Source of the DNA: Actinomadura roseirufa
Lineage (GTDB): Bacteria > Actinomycetota > Actinomycetes > Streptosporangiales > Streptosporangiaceae
Assembly: GCF_900659635.1 (NCBI RefSeq)
Contig: NZ_CAACVB010000001.1
Coordinates: 62,001 to 126,000 of the forward strand
DNA length: 64,000 bases
Direction of reading: 5' to 3'
Of this stretch, positions 27,349 through 36,482 are shown piece after piece; position 1 is the first letter of the stretch; every line of letters starts with the position of its first letter. Under the pieces are notes generated by a model, which worked only from the letters and a program-made list of their open reading frames with translations, did not search any database and was not told where the DNA came from. A program made the translations under genes and the position numbers.

Positions 27349-28421
27349 TCGAGAAGGTCAGAACGTTCCGGCCGGCGGGCACCGCCACGGCGGCCGGCGG
27401 GCCCGGCAAGGACGACGGCGGGCGCGCCGGCGAGGCCCGGTTCCGGCCCCGGGCGATCCCGGGCGGCTCGGCGGTCGTGGTGTTCTTCGTCCTCGTGGTG
27501 GCGGCCTTCACCGTGTCCGTGGACGGCTTCGCCACCTACAGCAACGTCACCGTCATCGCCTCGAGCTCCATGGTCATCATGGTCGCCTCGCTGGGCCAGC
27601 TGCTCGCCGTGATCTCGGGCGGGTTCGACCTGTCCATCGGCGGCGTGCTGCCGCTCGCGGCGGTCACCTTCGCGGTGCTGACCCACGACGGGACGGGCTT
27701 CGTACCCGCCGTCCTGCTGGCGATGCTGGTCGGGCTGGCGACCGGGGTGGTCAACGGCGTCGTGATCGGCGTGTTCAGGATCAACGCCCTGATCGCGACG
27801 CTGGCCTCCCTGTCCATCACCGGGGGCATGGCCTACGCGGTCTCGCACGGGCTGACCGTGCAGGTGGCGGCCGAGGCGGGCCGGCTCGGCGATCCGCTCT
27901 GGCTGGACCTGCCGGCCTTCGTCTGGCTCGGCCTGGTCCTCATCGTGCTCGCCCACCTGGTGCTGCGGTACACGATCTTCGGCCGCCGCATCTACATGAT
28001 CGGCGGCAACGGGCAGGCCGCCCTGCTGGCCGGTGTCCGGGTGGGACTGGTGACGGTCGCCGTCTACGGAGTCTCCGGCGTGCTCGCCGCGCTGGCCGGG
28101 GTGATGGCCGCCAGCCAGCTCCTGGCCGCCACCGGCGGAATCGGCGCGGACACCACGCTCACCAGCCTGACCGCGGTCGTCCTCGGCGGCGCGGCGCTCA
28201 CCGGCGGGCGCGGCGGGGTGTTCGGCGCGGTGACGGGCGTCGCGCTGCTCGGCGTGCTCGACAACGCGCTGAACCTGCAGCGGGTGCCGAGCTTCTACCA
28301 GCAAATCGTCGTCGGGAGCGTCCTCCTGCTGGCCGTCGGGGCCGGCCGGCTGGGGGACCTCTCACCGACCCGACGCATCCGGTCGGTCACACAACGGGAA
28401 ACGCCGAGAGAGGCAGAATGA
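27345..28421 (+). CDS. Sugar ABC transporter permease (RbsC-like, CUT2)
   Basis: 358 residues with a long Arg/Gly-rich cytoplasmic lead (about 40 residues) then about 9-10 membrane helices. Family motif SGGFDLSIGGVLPLAAV, GRRIYMIGGNGQAALLAGVRV and the C-terminal GGAALTGGRGGVFGAVTGVALLGVLDNALNL are typical of RbsC/XylH permeases. GTG start overlaps the ATPase stop; its own stop overlaps the binding-protein start. Forms the homodimeric channel of the importer. Confidence 0.93.
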   Translation: MIEKVRTFRPAGTATAAGGPGKDDGGRAGEARFRPRAIPGGSAVVVFFVLVVAAFTVSVDGFATYSNVTVIASSSMVIMVASLGQLLAVISGGFDLSIGGVLPLAAVTFAVLTHDGTGFVPAVLLAMLVGLATGVVNGVVIGVFRINALIATLASLSITGGMAYAVSHGLTVQVAAEAGRLGDPLWLDLPAFVWLGLVLIVLAHLVLRYTIFGRRIYMIGGNGQAALLAGVRVGLVTVAVYGVSGVLAALAGVMAASQLLAATGGIGADTTLTSLTAVVLGGAALTGGRGGVFGAVTGVALLGVLDNALNLQRVPSFYQQIVVGSVLLLAVGAGRLGDLSPTRRIRSVTQRETPREAE

Positions 28422-29548
28422 TGATGAGAACTCGTACATGGACGACCGCGGCCCTGGCCACCGTGCTGCTGGCACCGGCGGTCGCGGCGTGCGGAAGCGG
28501 CGCCGGCGCGAAGGCTCCGGCCAGCCGCGAGCTGAAGCGGGTGACCTTCGCGGCGCCCAACATGACGACGCAGATCTTCGCCGGCCAGGCGCGGAACTTC
28601 GCCAAGGCGGGCAAGCAGATCGGCGTGGACGTGCAGGTCTACGACAACTCCGGTGACGCCGCGACGGCCATCACGAACGCCAACCTGATGGTCTCCCGCA
28701 AGCCCGACCTGCTCGTCGAGTTCGCGCCGATCGCGGACGCGACCTCGCGGATCTCGGCCATCTTCAAGCGCAGCGGCATCCCCTGTGTGGCGGTCAACGT
28801 CCGCATCGACGGCTGTGGCTTCTTCAACTTCGACCAGAAATACCTCGCCGAGGCGCAGGCCCAGGTCATCGCGCAGAAGATGACGGCCAAGGGATGGAAC
28901 GGAGGCAACACGACCATCCTCCTCGAACAGGCCTCCAAGCTCGGCCCGTCCGTCAACATCGCGGTCACGTGGTTCTACCAGCAGCTCGTGGCGAAGGTCC
29001 CCGGCTTCACGAAGGTGCGGTCCGAGGAGATCACCCCGTCCACCACGACGATCGCGGGACGGGAGGGACTCCAGGCCGACGGCGGCGTCGACATCGACCG
29101 CGGGTTCACCGCCACGGCGCAGGCGCTCCAGACGATCCCCGCCGACCGCAACGTGGTCGTGTACACCGTCAACGACGACACCGCGATCGGCGCGCTGCGG
29201 GCCGTCAAGGCCGCCCGGCGGGAGGGCAAGGCCATGATCGCGGGCTACGGCGCGACCCAGCCCGCCATCGACGCGATGCGGACGCGCGGCCCCTGGGTGT
29301 CCAGCGCGAAGGGCTTCTGGGAGGACTGGGGCGAGTTCATCCTCGCGATGGGCACCGCCATCCTCCAGGGGAAGAAGGTGCCGGACCTGACGGCGCCGCC
29401 CATGGTGGCGGTCACCCCGGATAACCTGGACAAGGTGTACGCGCCCGGCATGACGAACGTCAAGCGCATGCCGCCCCTCCCGGAGGGGTCGCGCTACCTG
29501 CTGGAGACCGGAGTGCTTCAGCGTTTCGGCAACGTCGAGGGCGCGTGA
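28418..29548 (+). CDS. Periplasmic-type sugar-binding lipoprotein (CUT2 substrate-binding protein)
   Basis: 376 residues. Signal peptide [18 protein letters not shown] with lipobox APAVAAC, then a type I periplasmic-binding fold ([81 protein letters not shown]). It resembles ribose/rhamnose-type binding proteins. Ligand not determinable; the coupled hydrolase and oxidoreductase suggest it is not a simple pentose. Starts with three Met codons, overlapping the permease stop; the first is used here. Confidence 0.92.
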   Translation: MMMRTRTWTTAALATVLLAPAVAACGSGAGAKAPASRELKRVTFAAPNMTTQIFAGQARNFAKAGKQIGVDVQVYDNSGDAATAITNANLMVSRKPDLLVEFAPIADATSRISAIFKRSGIPCVAVNVRIDGCGFFNFDQKYLAEAQAQVIAQKMTAKGWNGGNTTILLEQASKLGPSVNIAVTWFYQQLVAKVPGFTKVRSEEITPSTTTIAGREGLQADGGVDIDRGFTATAQALQTIPADRNVVVYTVNDDTAIGALRAVKAARREGKAMIAGYGATQPAIDAMRTRGPWVSSAKGFWEDWGEFILAMGTAILQGKKVPDLTAPPMVAVTPDNLDKVYAPGMTNVKRMPPLPEGSRYLLETGVLQRFGNVEGA

Positions 29549-30276
29549 CCGTGTCCGAGACCCCTGTGACCGTCGTGCTCGTGCACGGGGCCTGGCACGG
29601 CGCATGGTCGTTCGAACGCCTCACCCCGCTGCTGCGGGACGCGGGCGTCCCGTGCGCGGCGGTCGAGCTGCCCTTCACGAGCTACACCGACGATGTCGCG
29701 GCCGCCCGGTCCGTCATCGAGTCCGTGCCGGGGCCCGTGCTGCTGGTCGGACACAGCTACGGCGGCTCGGTGATCAGCGCGGCCGGCGACCGGCCCAACG
29801 TGCGCGAGCTGATGTTCGTCGCCGGCAAGGTCGCGCCGGCCGGCGGGCCGCAGGACCTGGAGGCGTCCGACCTGCCGCCGGGCCACGCCTCGGTGCTGAC
29901 CCCGGAGCTGATCGACGCCATCCTCCCGGAGGCGGACGCGACGACCGTCGACCCCGGACGCGCGCACGACCTCTTCTACAACGACTGCCCGCCCGAGGAC
30001 TCGGCCGCCGCGGTACGGCGGCTCCGGCCGGTGTCGACCCGGTGCGCCGAGGGCGGGCCCGACGTCGCGGCCTGGGAGAAGCTGCCCGCGACCTATGTCG
30101 TCTGCGCGCTCGACCGCGCGATCCCGCCCGCCGTGCAGGAGGCCTACGCGGCGCGGCTGGGCGTCACCCCGATGGTCCTGCCGACATCGCATTCGCCCTT
30201 CTGGAGCCGGCCCCGGCTCCTCGCCGAGCGGATCGTCCACAGGACCCGATCGAGACAGGAGGTCACGGGACGATGA
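29545..30276 (+). CDS. Alpha/beta hydrolase (HNL/MES-type esterase fold)
   Basis: 243 residues, GTG overlapping the lipoprotein stop. The start [25 protein letters not shown] is the oxyanion-hole signature of the plant hydroxynitrile-lyase/methylesterase-like group common in actinomycetes. Nucleophile Ser is in GHSYGGS and the catalytic His in [10 protein letters not shown]. It would cleave a small ester or lactone in the cytoplasm. Full coupling to a sugar importer suggests the imported compound, or a product of it, carries an ester or lactone. Confidence 0.9.
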   Translation: MTVSETPVTVVLVHGAWHGAWSFERLTPLLRDAGVPCAAVELPFTSYTDDVAAARSVIESVPGPVLLVGHSYGGSVISAAGDRPNVRELMFVAGKVAPAGGPQDLEASDLPPGHASVLTPELIDAILPEADATTVDPGRAHDLFYNDCPPEDSAAAVRRLRPVSTRCAEGGPDVAAWEKLPATYVVCALDRAIPPAVQEAYAARLGVTPMVLPTSHSPFWSRPRLLAERIVHRTRSRQEVTGR

Positions 30277-31190
30277 AGGCCCTGGTACATGACCCCGGCG
30301 CCGTCCACGGACTCCGCCTGGGCGAGGCGCCCGACCCCGTGCCCGCCGACGGGCAGGCGCTGGTCGAGGTGGCGGCCATCTCGCTGAACCGGGGCGAGGT
30401 GAACGACCTCGCCCAGGTCCCGGCGGGCCATGTCTCCGGCTGGGACGCGGCGGGCACCGTGGTGCGGGCCGCCGCCGACGGATCCGGGCCCCCGGCGGGG
30501 ACCCGGGTCGCGACCTTCGGCTGGACCGGTGCCTGGGCGGAGCTCCGCGCCGTCGACACCGCGGAGCTGGCGGCGGTGCCCGCCTCCCTCGATCTCGGTG
30601 CGGCGAGCGCCCTGCCGGTCGCGGGCGTCAGCGCCCTTCAGGCGGTGCGGGCTCTCGGACCGATCGGCGGGCGCCGCGTCCTGGTCACCGGTGCCTCCGG
30701 GGGCGTCGGCCGTTTCGCGGTGCAGCTCGCCGCCCGTGCCGGGGCGCACGTCATCGCGGTCGTCGGCGGTCCCGGGCGCGGCGCCGGCCTGGCCGACCTG
30801 GGCGCGGCCGAGGTGATCATGGGCCTGGACGACCGGCCCGCCCCGGTGCACGGGGTGATCGACAATGTCGGCGGGCCCCAGCTCGCCGACATCCTCACCC
30901 TGGTGGAGGACGGCGGCGTGGTCCAGTGGATCGGGCAGGCGTCCGGCCTGCCCACCACGCTCGACGCCGCGCAGCGCTCCGGTCACCGGTCCTGGCGGCT
31001 GGAGAGCTTCGCCGTCGCCGCGCCCTTCGGCCCCGACCTCGCCCATCTGGTCGGTCTGCTCGCCGCGGGCGAACTCGATCCGCAGATCGGCTGGCGCGGC
31101 TCCTGGGACCGCGCCGCCGAAGCCGCGGAGGCCCTCATCTCCCGCAAGGTCCAAGGGAAGGCGGTACTCGAGGTCTCCTCGGCGAGCTGA
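30273..31190 (+). CDS. Zinc-independent medium-chain dehydrogenase (quinone oxidoreductase-like)
   Basis: 305 residues, ATG overlapping the hydrolase stop. GroES-like N-terminal domain ([33 protein letters not shown]) without zinc-binding cysteines, and an NADPH Rossmann domain with [29 protein letters not shown]. These are QOR/acrylyl-type reductases acting on enones or quinones with NADPH. Last gene of the CUT2 operon; a hairpin follows 20 bases after the stop. Confidence 0.9.
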   Translation: MKALVHDPGAVHGLRLGEAPDPVPADGQALVEVAAISLNRGEVNDLAQVPAGHVSGWDAAGTVVRAAADGSGPPAGTRVATFGWTGAWAELRAVDTAELAAVPASLDLGAASALPVAGVSALQAVRALGPIGGRRVLVTGASGGVGRFAVQLAARAGAHVIAVVGGPGRGAGLADLGAAEVIMGLDDRPAPVHGVIDNVGGPQLADILTLVEDGGVVQWIGQASGLPTTLDAAQRSGHRSWRLESFAVAAPFGPDLAHLVGLLAAGELDPQIGWRGSWDRAAEAAEALISRKVQGKAVLEVSSAS

Positions 31191-31209
31191 CCGCCATGTG
31201 ACGTCCTGG

Positions 31210-31231
31210 GGTTGCGCAATGGGGCGCAACC
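31210..31231. terminator. Bidirectional terminator hairpin between convergent operons
   Basis: GGTTGCGC and GCGCAACC form a perfect 8-bp stem with the 6-base loop AATGGG, placed between the end of the MDR gene (31190, rightward) and the end of the zinc-type dehydrogenase gene (31293, leftward). No T-tract follows, as is usual for high-GC actinomycetes. Confidence 0.6.
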
Positions 31232-31292
31232 GTCAGGCCGCACGGACCACCGCGCACCGCCATGGCCCTGGCGGCAGACCACCGACGGCGGA

Positions 31293-32267
31293 TCACGGCG
31301 GGCCGATGTCGAGGACGGCTTTGATGAATCCGGCGGGTTTGTCGTCGAGGGCGGCGAAGGCCCGGTCCACCTGCGCCAGCGAGTACCGGTGGGTGATCAG
31401 CGAGTCGAGGTCGAGGCGACCCGCCGCGGCCAGCGCCAGGCCGCGTTCGGTGCTGGTGCGCAGCCGGTCGGGATCCCGGACGTGGGCGTTGATGACGTCG
31501 ATGGCCTTGAAGTTCCATGCCTCCATGTCCACGCTGCGCGACCCTTGGTGGTAGCCCAGGATCGACACCGTTCCGTGTTGCCGGACCAGCCGGGTGGCGA
31601 GATCGAGACCGGCCTGGCTGCCGGAGGTCTCGAAGACCACGTGGAAGGCTTCGCCGGTCACGGGCTCGGTGCCGGCGGCAGGTGATCGGACGACGTCGGC
31701 GCCATGCTTCGCCGCGTGCTCGCGGGCCTCCGGGCGCGGGTCGATGGCCGTCACCCGGGCGGTGCGGCTGTGGCTCAGCAGCTGGAGCAGGCACAGGCCC
31801 ATGAAGCCGGCGCCGATCACCGCGACCTCGTCGGCCACGTCGATCGGGGTGCGGCGCAGGCACTCCACGACGCAGCCGACCGGCTCGCCGAGCACCGTGT
31901 CCGGGGACAGCCCGGACGGCACTCGCACCAGGTCACGCTGGTCGGCCAGCGCGTATTCGGCGAAGGAACGCAGGATGCGGCCGGTGACGATGTCACCGAC
32001 CTGGTGGGCGGTGACCCCTGGGCCGACGGCTTTGATCTCGCCCACGGCCTCGTGGCCCAGAACGTGGACCTGCGAACCCGGGCCCTCCTGCCAGGCGTGC
32101 AGCTCACTGGCGCAGATGCCGTTGTGCATGACTCGGATCAGGACCTCGCCGGGGCCGCAATCGGGCACGCTCGTGAGGCTCAGGGCGGACGTCCGGGGGC
32201 CGGTGAGGACACTGGTGCGGAAGGTGCTGGGAAGGCCGCCGTCTCGGCCGCCGGTGGTGCTGGTCAT
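31293..32267 (-). CDS. Zinc-type alcohol/sorbitol dehydrogenase family protein
   Basis: 324 residues from ATG 32267 with AAGGA 8 bases upstream; a GTG at 32333 overlapping the permease stop (GTGA) would add 22 residues and cannot be ruled out. GroES domain with catalytic-zinc residues Cys in NGICASELHAW and HE in VLGHEAVGEI; the four-Cys structural-zinc loop is missing. Rossmann motif VAVIGAGFMGLCLLQLL. Probably oxidises a sugar or polyol imported by the CUT1 system encoded just upstream. Last gene of the ROK-regulated operon. Confidence 0.9.
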   Translation of the reverse strand: MTSTTGGRDGGLPSTFRTSVLTGPRTSALSLTSVPDCGPGEVLIRVMHNGICASELHAWQEGPGSQVHVLGHEAVGEIKAVGPGVTAHQVGDIVTGRILRSFAEYALADQRDLVRVPSGLSPDTVLGEPVGCVVECLRRTPIDVADEVAVIGAGFMGLCLLQLLSHSRTARVTAIDPRPEAREHAAKHGADVVRSPAAGTEPVTGEAFHVVFETSGSQAGLDLATRLVRQHGTVSILGYHQGSRSVDMEAWNFKAIDVINAHVRDPDRLRTSTERGLALAAAGRLDLDSLITHRYSLAQVDRAFAALDDKPAGFIKAVLDIGPP

Positions 32268-32329
32268 GTTCGGGTCCTTGTCGTCCAGGTGGAAGTCGAT
32301 GACGCCGACGCGTTCACGGTGCTCTCCGA

Positions 32330-33163
32330 TCACCCCTTGACGCCGCCGGAGGCGATGCCCTGGATGAAGCTGCGTTGAAGCAGCACGTACACGACGAGCA
32401 CGGGGATGGTGACGATGACCGCGGCGGCGGCGAGCCCTGAGGTGTCGGTGGTGTGCTCACCGACGAACGAGGCGAGGCCGGCGGGCGCGGTCTGCACGTC
32501 GGGTGCCTGGGCCAGCACGAGCGCGAGCAGGAACTCGTTCCAGCTCCAGACGGTGAACAGCGCCATCATGGTGGTGATGGCCGGACGGGCTCCGGGCAAC
32601 AGGATCCGCCACAGGATGGTCCAGGGTCCGGCCCCTTCCATCTGCGCCGCCTCGATGACCGGCCGCTGTGCGGTCAGGAAGTGCGCCCGCATCCACAGGG
32701 TGCCGAAACTGAGGTAGAGCGCGGTCTCGGGAAGGATCAGACCGGGGTAGGTGTTGGCGAGGCCGAACTCACGCAGGTCGTAGTAGAGCGGGATGATGGT
32801 GGCCTCGAAGGGCATGACCAGGCCGATCAGGAACAGGTAGAACAAGGGCGTCTTGAAGCGGAAGTTCATGGTGCCGAAGACGTAGCCGTTGAGGACGCTC
32901 ACCAGGCTGGTCAGGGGGACGACGCACGCGGTGACGATCCCGCTGGATTTCGACAGGGCGGCGAAATTGCCGGTGGTCCACGCGTCGGCGTAGTTGCCGA
33001 AGTCCAGCGAGTGCGGCAGGGCCAGTCCGCTGATGGCCTGGTCGTGCGGGTACAGCGAGATCAGCAGGATGCTGACGAACGGCAGCAGCGCGACCGCGCT
33101 GAACAGCAGCAGGACGGCATGGGTGCCCGCGCGGGCCTTCGTGCGGGTCACGACGGCGTTCAT
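32330..33163 (-). CDS. Carbohydrate ABC transporter permease (MalG-like, CUT1)
   Basis: 277 residues; ATG 33163 overlaps the stop of the partner permease (ATGA). Six membrane segments. The EAA loop reads IEAAQMEGAGPWTILWRILLPGARPA, and the C-terminus LQRSFIQGIASGGVKG is the usual MalG tail (conserved F-GG-KG). Pairs with the permease encoded at 33160-34122; no ATPase gene is in the operon, implying a shared MsiK-type ATPase. Confidence 0.93.
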   Translation of the reverse strand: MNAVVTRTKARAGTHAVLLLFSAVALLPFVSILLISLYPHDQAISGLALPHSLDFGNYADAWTTGNFAALSKSSGIVTACVVPLTSLVSVLNGYVFGTMNFRFKTPLFYLFLIGLVMPFEATIIPLYYDLREFGLANTYPGLILPETALYLSFGTLWMRAHFLTAQRPVIEAAQMEGAGPWTILWRILLPGARPAITTMMALFTVWSWNEFLLALVLAQAPDVQTAPAGLASFVGEHTTDTSGLAAAAVIVTIPVLVVYVLLQRSFIQGIASGGVKG

Positions 33164-34122
33164 CGGCCCTCCCCGCTGATGCGAGTGATCAAGGCGGTGA
33201 CCATGAAGATCAGGACGGTCAGCACGACGGCCAGGGCGGCCGCGGAGCCGACCTGGCCGTTGGTGAAGGCGCGTTGGAAGATCGCCAGACCGGGAACCGA
33301 GGTGGCCGTCCCCGGACCGCCCTTGGTCAGCACGTACACGACGTCGAAGCTGCGCAGTGCGGCCACCACGGTGAGGGTGAGCGCGACCGCGAGTTCGGGC
33401 CGCAGGCCGGGGAGGGTCACGTGGCGGAACTCCTGCCAGGCGCCGGCGCCGTCGACCCTCGCGGCGTCGTACAGCGCGGGGTCGATCCTTTGCACGCCGG
33501 CCAGGAACAGCACCATGCACAGCCCGCTGAGGAGCCATGAGCCGATCAGCCCGATGGCCGGCAACGCCCAGGTGAAGCTGCCCAGCCAGGCGGTACGCGA
33601 GTGCGCGCCCGCCAGGCTCAGCAACTGGTTGACGACGCCGTCCTGCGCGTACATCCACTGCCAGGCCACGGCGACGACGACCAGTGACACCGCCTGCGGC
33701 AGGAACAGCACCACCCGGTAGGCGGTCATGCCGCGCACGCGGGTACGGCCCAGCAGGCTGGTCAGCAGCAGTCCGGCGGCGATGGGGATCGCGGCGTAGA
33801 AGACGATGAGCACCAGCGAATGGGTGAACAGCGCCCGCAGTTCCGGGTCGTCCAGGATGGCGCGGTAGTTGGCGAGCCCGGCCCAGGACCCGGGCGTCAC
33901 CCCGTCCCAGTGGAAGAAGGACAGGTAGAGGGTGTGCAGGACGGGCAGCACCACGAACGCGACCACCAGGGCGAGCCCCGGCGCCAGGAAGAGCAGAGGA
34001 GTGCCGGTCCTGGCGACGGGCCGTCGAGCCGGGCCGCGGGGGCGCTTCGGGCGGATGCGCGGGAGGCGGGGGGTGGCGGGCGGGACGGTCGCCCGCCCGC
34101 CACCATGAATGATCTTGGTCAT
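33160..34122 (-). CDS. Carbohydrate ABC transporter permease (MalF-like, CUT1)
   Basis: 320 residues with a basic, proline-rich cytoplasmic N-terminus (about 38 residues: RLPRIRPKRPRGPARRP) before the first of six membrane helices. EAA loop YDAARVDGAGAWQEFRHVTLPGLRPE. The gene starts 11 bases after the lipoprotein stop and overlaps the MalG-like gene. Imports an unidentified sugar; the neighbouring isomerase and two dehydrogenases point to an oxidised or inositol-like ligand. Confidence 0.93.
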   Translation of the reverse strand: MTKIIHGGGRATVPPATPRLPRIRPKRPRGPARRPVARTGTPLLFLAPGLALVVAFVVLPVLHTLYLSFFHWDGVTPGSWAGLANYRAILDDPELRALFTHSLVLIVFYAAIPIAAGLLLTSLLGRTRVRGMTAYRVVLFLPQAVSLVVVAVAWQWMYAQDGVVNQLLSLAGAHSRTAWLGSFTWALPAIGLIGSWLLSGLCMVLFLAGVQRIDPALYDAARVDGAGAWQEFRHVTLPGLRPELAVALTLTVVAALRSFDVVYVLTKGGPGTATSVPGLAIFQRAFTNGQVGSAAALAVVLTVLIFMVTALITRISGEGR

Positions 34123-34133
34123 GGCGCTCTCGG

Positions 34134-35480
34134 TCAGGAGTGGTAGTCGGCCCAGGTGGACTGGACGGTCTTGGCGACTTGGCCCGGTTGCAGCTTCCCG
34201 GCGATCAGCGACTGCAATGCCGGGAACATCGCGTTGCCCATGGCGGGTGCGGCGAAGTCCAGGTAGGGGACGAGCGAGTCGTTTCTGACGGCGTTCTTCC
34301 AGGCCGCCACGACTTCGCCGTTGACGGCGCCGGCCGGGGCGGGCGCGTTCTGGTCGAAGGGCAGGTATCCGGCGGCGGTGGTGATCGTGCTGTTGGCGGG
34401 GCTGGACAGGTAGTCCAGGAAGAACGCGGCGATGTCGGCGTGCTTCGACTTACTGGAGATCACGAACGGGTTGGCCAGCCAGCCGGTGGGGTGTCCGACG
34501 GCACCGGAGGCGCGGGGCGGCAGGGTGAAGAACCCGGCGTTGTCCCCCAGGGACTTGGCGAACAGCACCGACCGCCACGAGCCGGTGATGTCGAACACGC
34601 CTTCGCCCCTGCCGAACGCGGCCGCGGCGTCGTCGTCCCTGGTGCCGTTGGCCTGCGCGGGCAGGTATCCCTTCTTGCCCCAGTCGGCCAGGGTCTGCAG
34701 CGCCGCCTTGTTGCCGTCGGTGTCGAAGGTCGTCCCGGCGGTACCGTTGATCCAGGAGCGGACGGGCCGCGGGTCCGAGAACTCCGGCAGGACCGTCGAG
34801 AGCACGTGATTGGCGGGGTACTGCTCCAGGTTGCCCATCTGGATGGGCAGTTTTCCCTTCCGCCGGATGACGTCCAGTGCGTCCTGGAACTCGTCGAACG
34901 TGCTGGGGACCTTCAGGCCGAGCTCGGACAGGGCGCGCTTGTTGTAGTAGACGCCGACCATGTTCCCGCCGATGGCCTGGCCCCAGAAATGACCGGTACC
35001 GAAGGTCTTGCCGTTGTCGCTGCGCAGCAGTTGCAGCACGCTGCTGGGGTAGCGCCGCTCCCAGCCGTAGCCGGCGTAGTAGCGGTCGAGTGACGCGGTC
35101 AGCCCGGAGGGGATGAGCTTGCCGGCCATGGGCACGTTGGCCTCGGCCAGGTCGGGCGGGCTGTCGGCGGACATGGCCAGGTTGATGGTCTTGCCGTAGC
35201 CGTCGAAGTCCTTGGAGGACCGCTTGATGGTGATGTTGGGGTAGCGCGCCTCGAAGTTCTTGATCAGTTGGTCGAGCGCGGTCTCCAGCCCGCCCGCGGT
35301 CTCGAAGTCGGTCATGGTCAAGGTGACCCGGCCGGCCTTGGCGACCTGGTCGGAGGTCAGCGTGGAGCCGGAGGGGGTCACGGCCTTGCCGCCGGACGTG
35401 GAACCGGGGCTGCATGCCGCCAGAGTGAGCGCCGCGCCGCACATCGCGGCGAGGATGTGTGAGCGGAACGTGATGACCAT
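34134..35480 (-). CDS. Sugar ABC transporter substrate-binding lipoprotein (CUT1)
   Basis: 448 residues. Signal peptide with lipobox LTLAAC (Cys about 23), a Ser/Gly-rich linker, then the family 1 binding fold (VTLTMTDFETAGGLETALDQLIKNFEARYPNITI; SADSPPDLAEANVPMAGKLIPSGL; IGGNMVGVYYNKRALSELGLKVP). Binds sugar outside the cell for the permease pair downstream. A stem-loop lies in the 78-base gap before it, a frequent arrangement for highly expressed binding proteins. Confidence 0.93.
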   Translation of the reverse strand: MVITFRSHILAAMCGAALTLAACSPGSTSGGKAVTPSGSTLTSDQVAKAGRVTLTMTDFETAGGLETALDQLIKNFEARYPNITIKRSSKDFDGYGKTINLAMSADSPPDLAEANVPMAGKLIPSGLTASLDRYYAGYGWERRYPSSVLQLLRSDNGKTFGTGHFWGQAIGGNMVGVYYNKRALSELGLKVPSTFDEFQDALDVIRRKGKLPIQMGNLEQYPANHVLSTVLPEFSDPRPVRSWINGTAGTTFDTDGNKAALQTLADWGKKGYLPAQANGTRDDDAAAAFGRGEGVFDITGSWRSVLFAKSLGDNAGFFTLPPRASGAVGHPTGWLANPFVISSKSKHADIAAFFLDYLSSPANSTITTAAGYLPFDQNAPAPAGAVNGEVVAAWKNAVRNDSLVPYLDFAAPAMGNAMFPALQSLIAGKLQPGQVAKTVQSTWADYHS

Positions 35481-35526
35481 GACAACTACCTTTGTCCTTG
35501 AAGGGGGTGGGTGGGTCCCGGGGGAT

Positions 35527-35545
35527 GGCGGCCGAGTGGGCCGCC
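35527..35545. other. Intercistronic stem-loop
   Basis: GGCGGCC and GGCCGCC form a perfect 7-bp stem with loop GAGTG, between the sugar-isomerase gene (end 35559) and the binding-lipoprotein gene (start 35480). In mRNA it could stabilise the downstream lipoprotein message or attenuate transcription. Confidence 0.5.
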
Positions 35546-35558
35546 GGGATGCCCGTCG

Positions 35559-36482
35559 TCAGGGGATGAGAAGCGGTTGCAGGGTCCTTCGCGCGATCTC
35601 CAGACCGGCCAGCACCCGGTCGGTGGACCCGGACCAGACCGGGTCCTCGTGTTCGATGGAGATCGTCCCGTCGTAGCCGCCCTCGGCGAGGGCGTCGATG
35701 ACCGCGCGCCAGTCGACCTCGCCGCGGCCGGGCACGCGGTAACGCCACCAGCCGGTGTCCCAGGGGTTTGCCGCCCGGTTGACGGCCTTCCCCGGCCATC
35801 CGTAACGCTGCCTCTGGTGGGGCAGGATCTGGACGTCCTTGGCCTGGACGTGCTTGATCCATCGCGCGTAGGGGGAGATGGCGGCGGCCGGGTCGATGCC
35901 CAGCCACACGAGATGGGAGGGGTCGTAGTTGAGGTACAGCCCGAGGGTGAACATCCACTCCCACAGCTCGGGGCTGTAGGCCAGGTTGCCGGGGTAGCCG
36001 TCGGGATGCCAGCCCTCCATCACGCAGTTCTCGATCACGATGCCGACGCCCGCGCGTTCGGCGTGGTCGACGAGTTCGGGAAAGACCTGTTCGGCCTCCC
36101 GCAGGTTCCACTGCACACTGTGGCCGGGGTCACGGCCGATGAAGGTGCCGACGGTGGGGGCACCGACCGCGGCGGCGGCGTCGATGACCCGGTGCAGATG
36201 CGCGAGGACGGCGGTCCGCACGACCGGGTCGGGATGGAGCGGGTTGTCATAGTAGCCCAGCGACGACACCGTCAGCCGGTGCCGTTTCAGCAGGTCCAGG
36301 ACGTGTTCGGCCTCGCTCTGGCCGAACCGGGCGGCGTCCAGATGCGCGGCGGTGAACGGGCGGGAGTCGTGGCCGGGCCAGCAGGCGATCTCCAGGGAGG
36401 CGAACCCGCCCTGCTCCGCCCGCTGGGCGATGAACTCCAGCGACCGGTCCGGCATGCACGCGGTGAAGACCCCGAGTTTCAC
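35559..36482 (-). CDS. Sugar phosphate isomerase/epimerase (xylose isomerase-like TIM barrel)
   Basis: 307 residues. GTG 36482 is preferred: it follows GGAGGTGGAGGC and overlaps the preceding stop as GTGA. AP-endonuclease-2/xylose-isomerase-like TIM barrel with expected metal ligands Glu in VIENCVMEG, Asp/His in LNYDPSHLVWLG and His in IKHVQAKD, plus C-terminal Glu in ISIEHEDPVW. Relatives include IolE, IolI and 3-keto-glycoside processing enzymes. Beside a Gfo/Idh dehydrogenase this suggests inositol-like or 3-keto sugar metabolism. Confidence 0.91.
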   Translation of the reverse strand: MKLGVFTACMPDRSLEFIAQRAEQGGFASLEIACWPGHDSRPFTAAHLDAARFGQSEAEHVLDLLKRHRLTVSSLGYYDNPLHPDPVVRTAVLAHLHRVIDAAAAVGAPTVGTFIGRDPGHSVQWNLREAEQVFPELVDHAERAGVGIVIENCVMEGWHPDGYPGNLAYSPELWEWMFTLGLYLNYDPSHLVWLGIDPAAAISPYARWIKHVQAKDVQILPHQRQRYGWPGKAVNRAANPWDTGWWRYRVPGRGEVDWRAVIDALAEGGYDGTISIEHEDPVWSGSTDRVLAGLEIARRTLQPLLIP

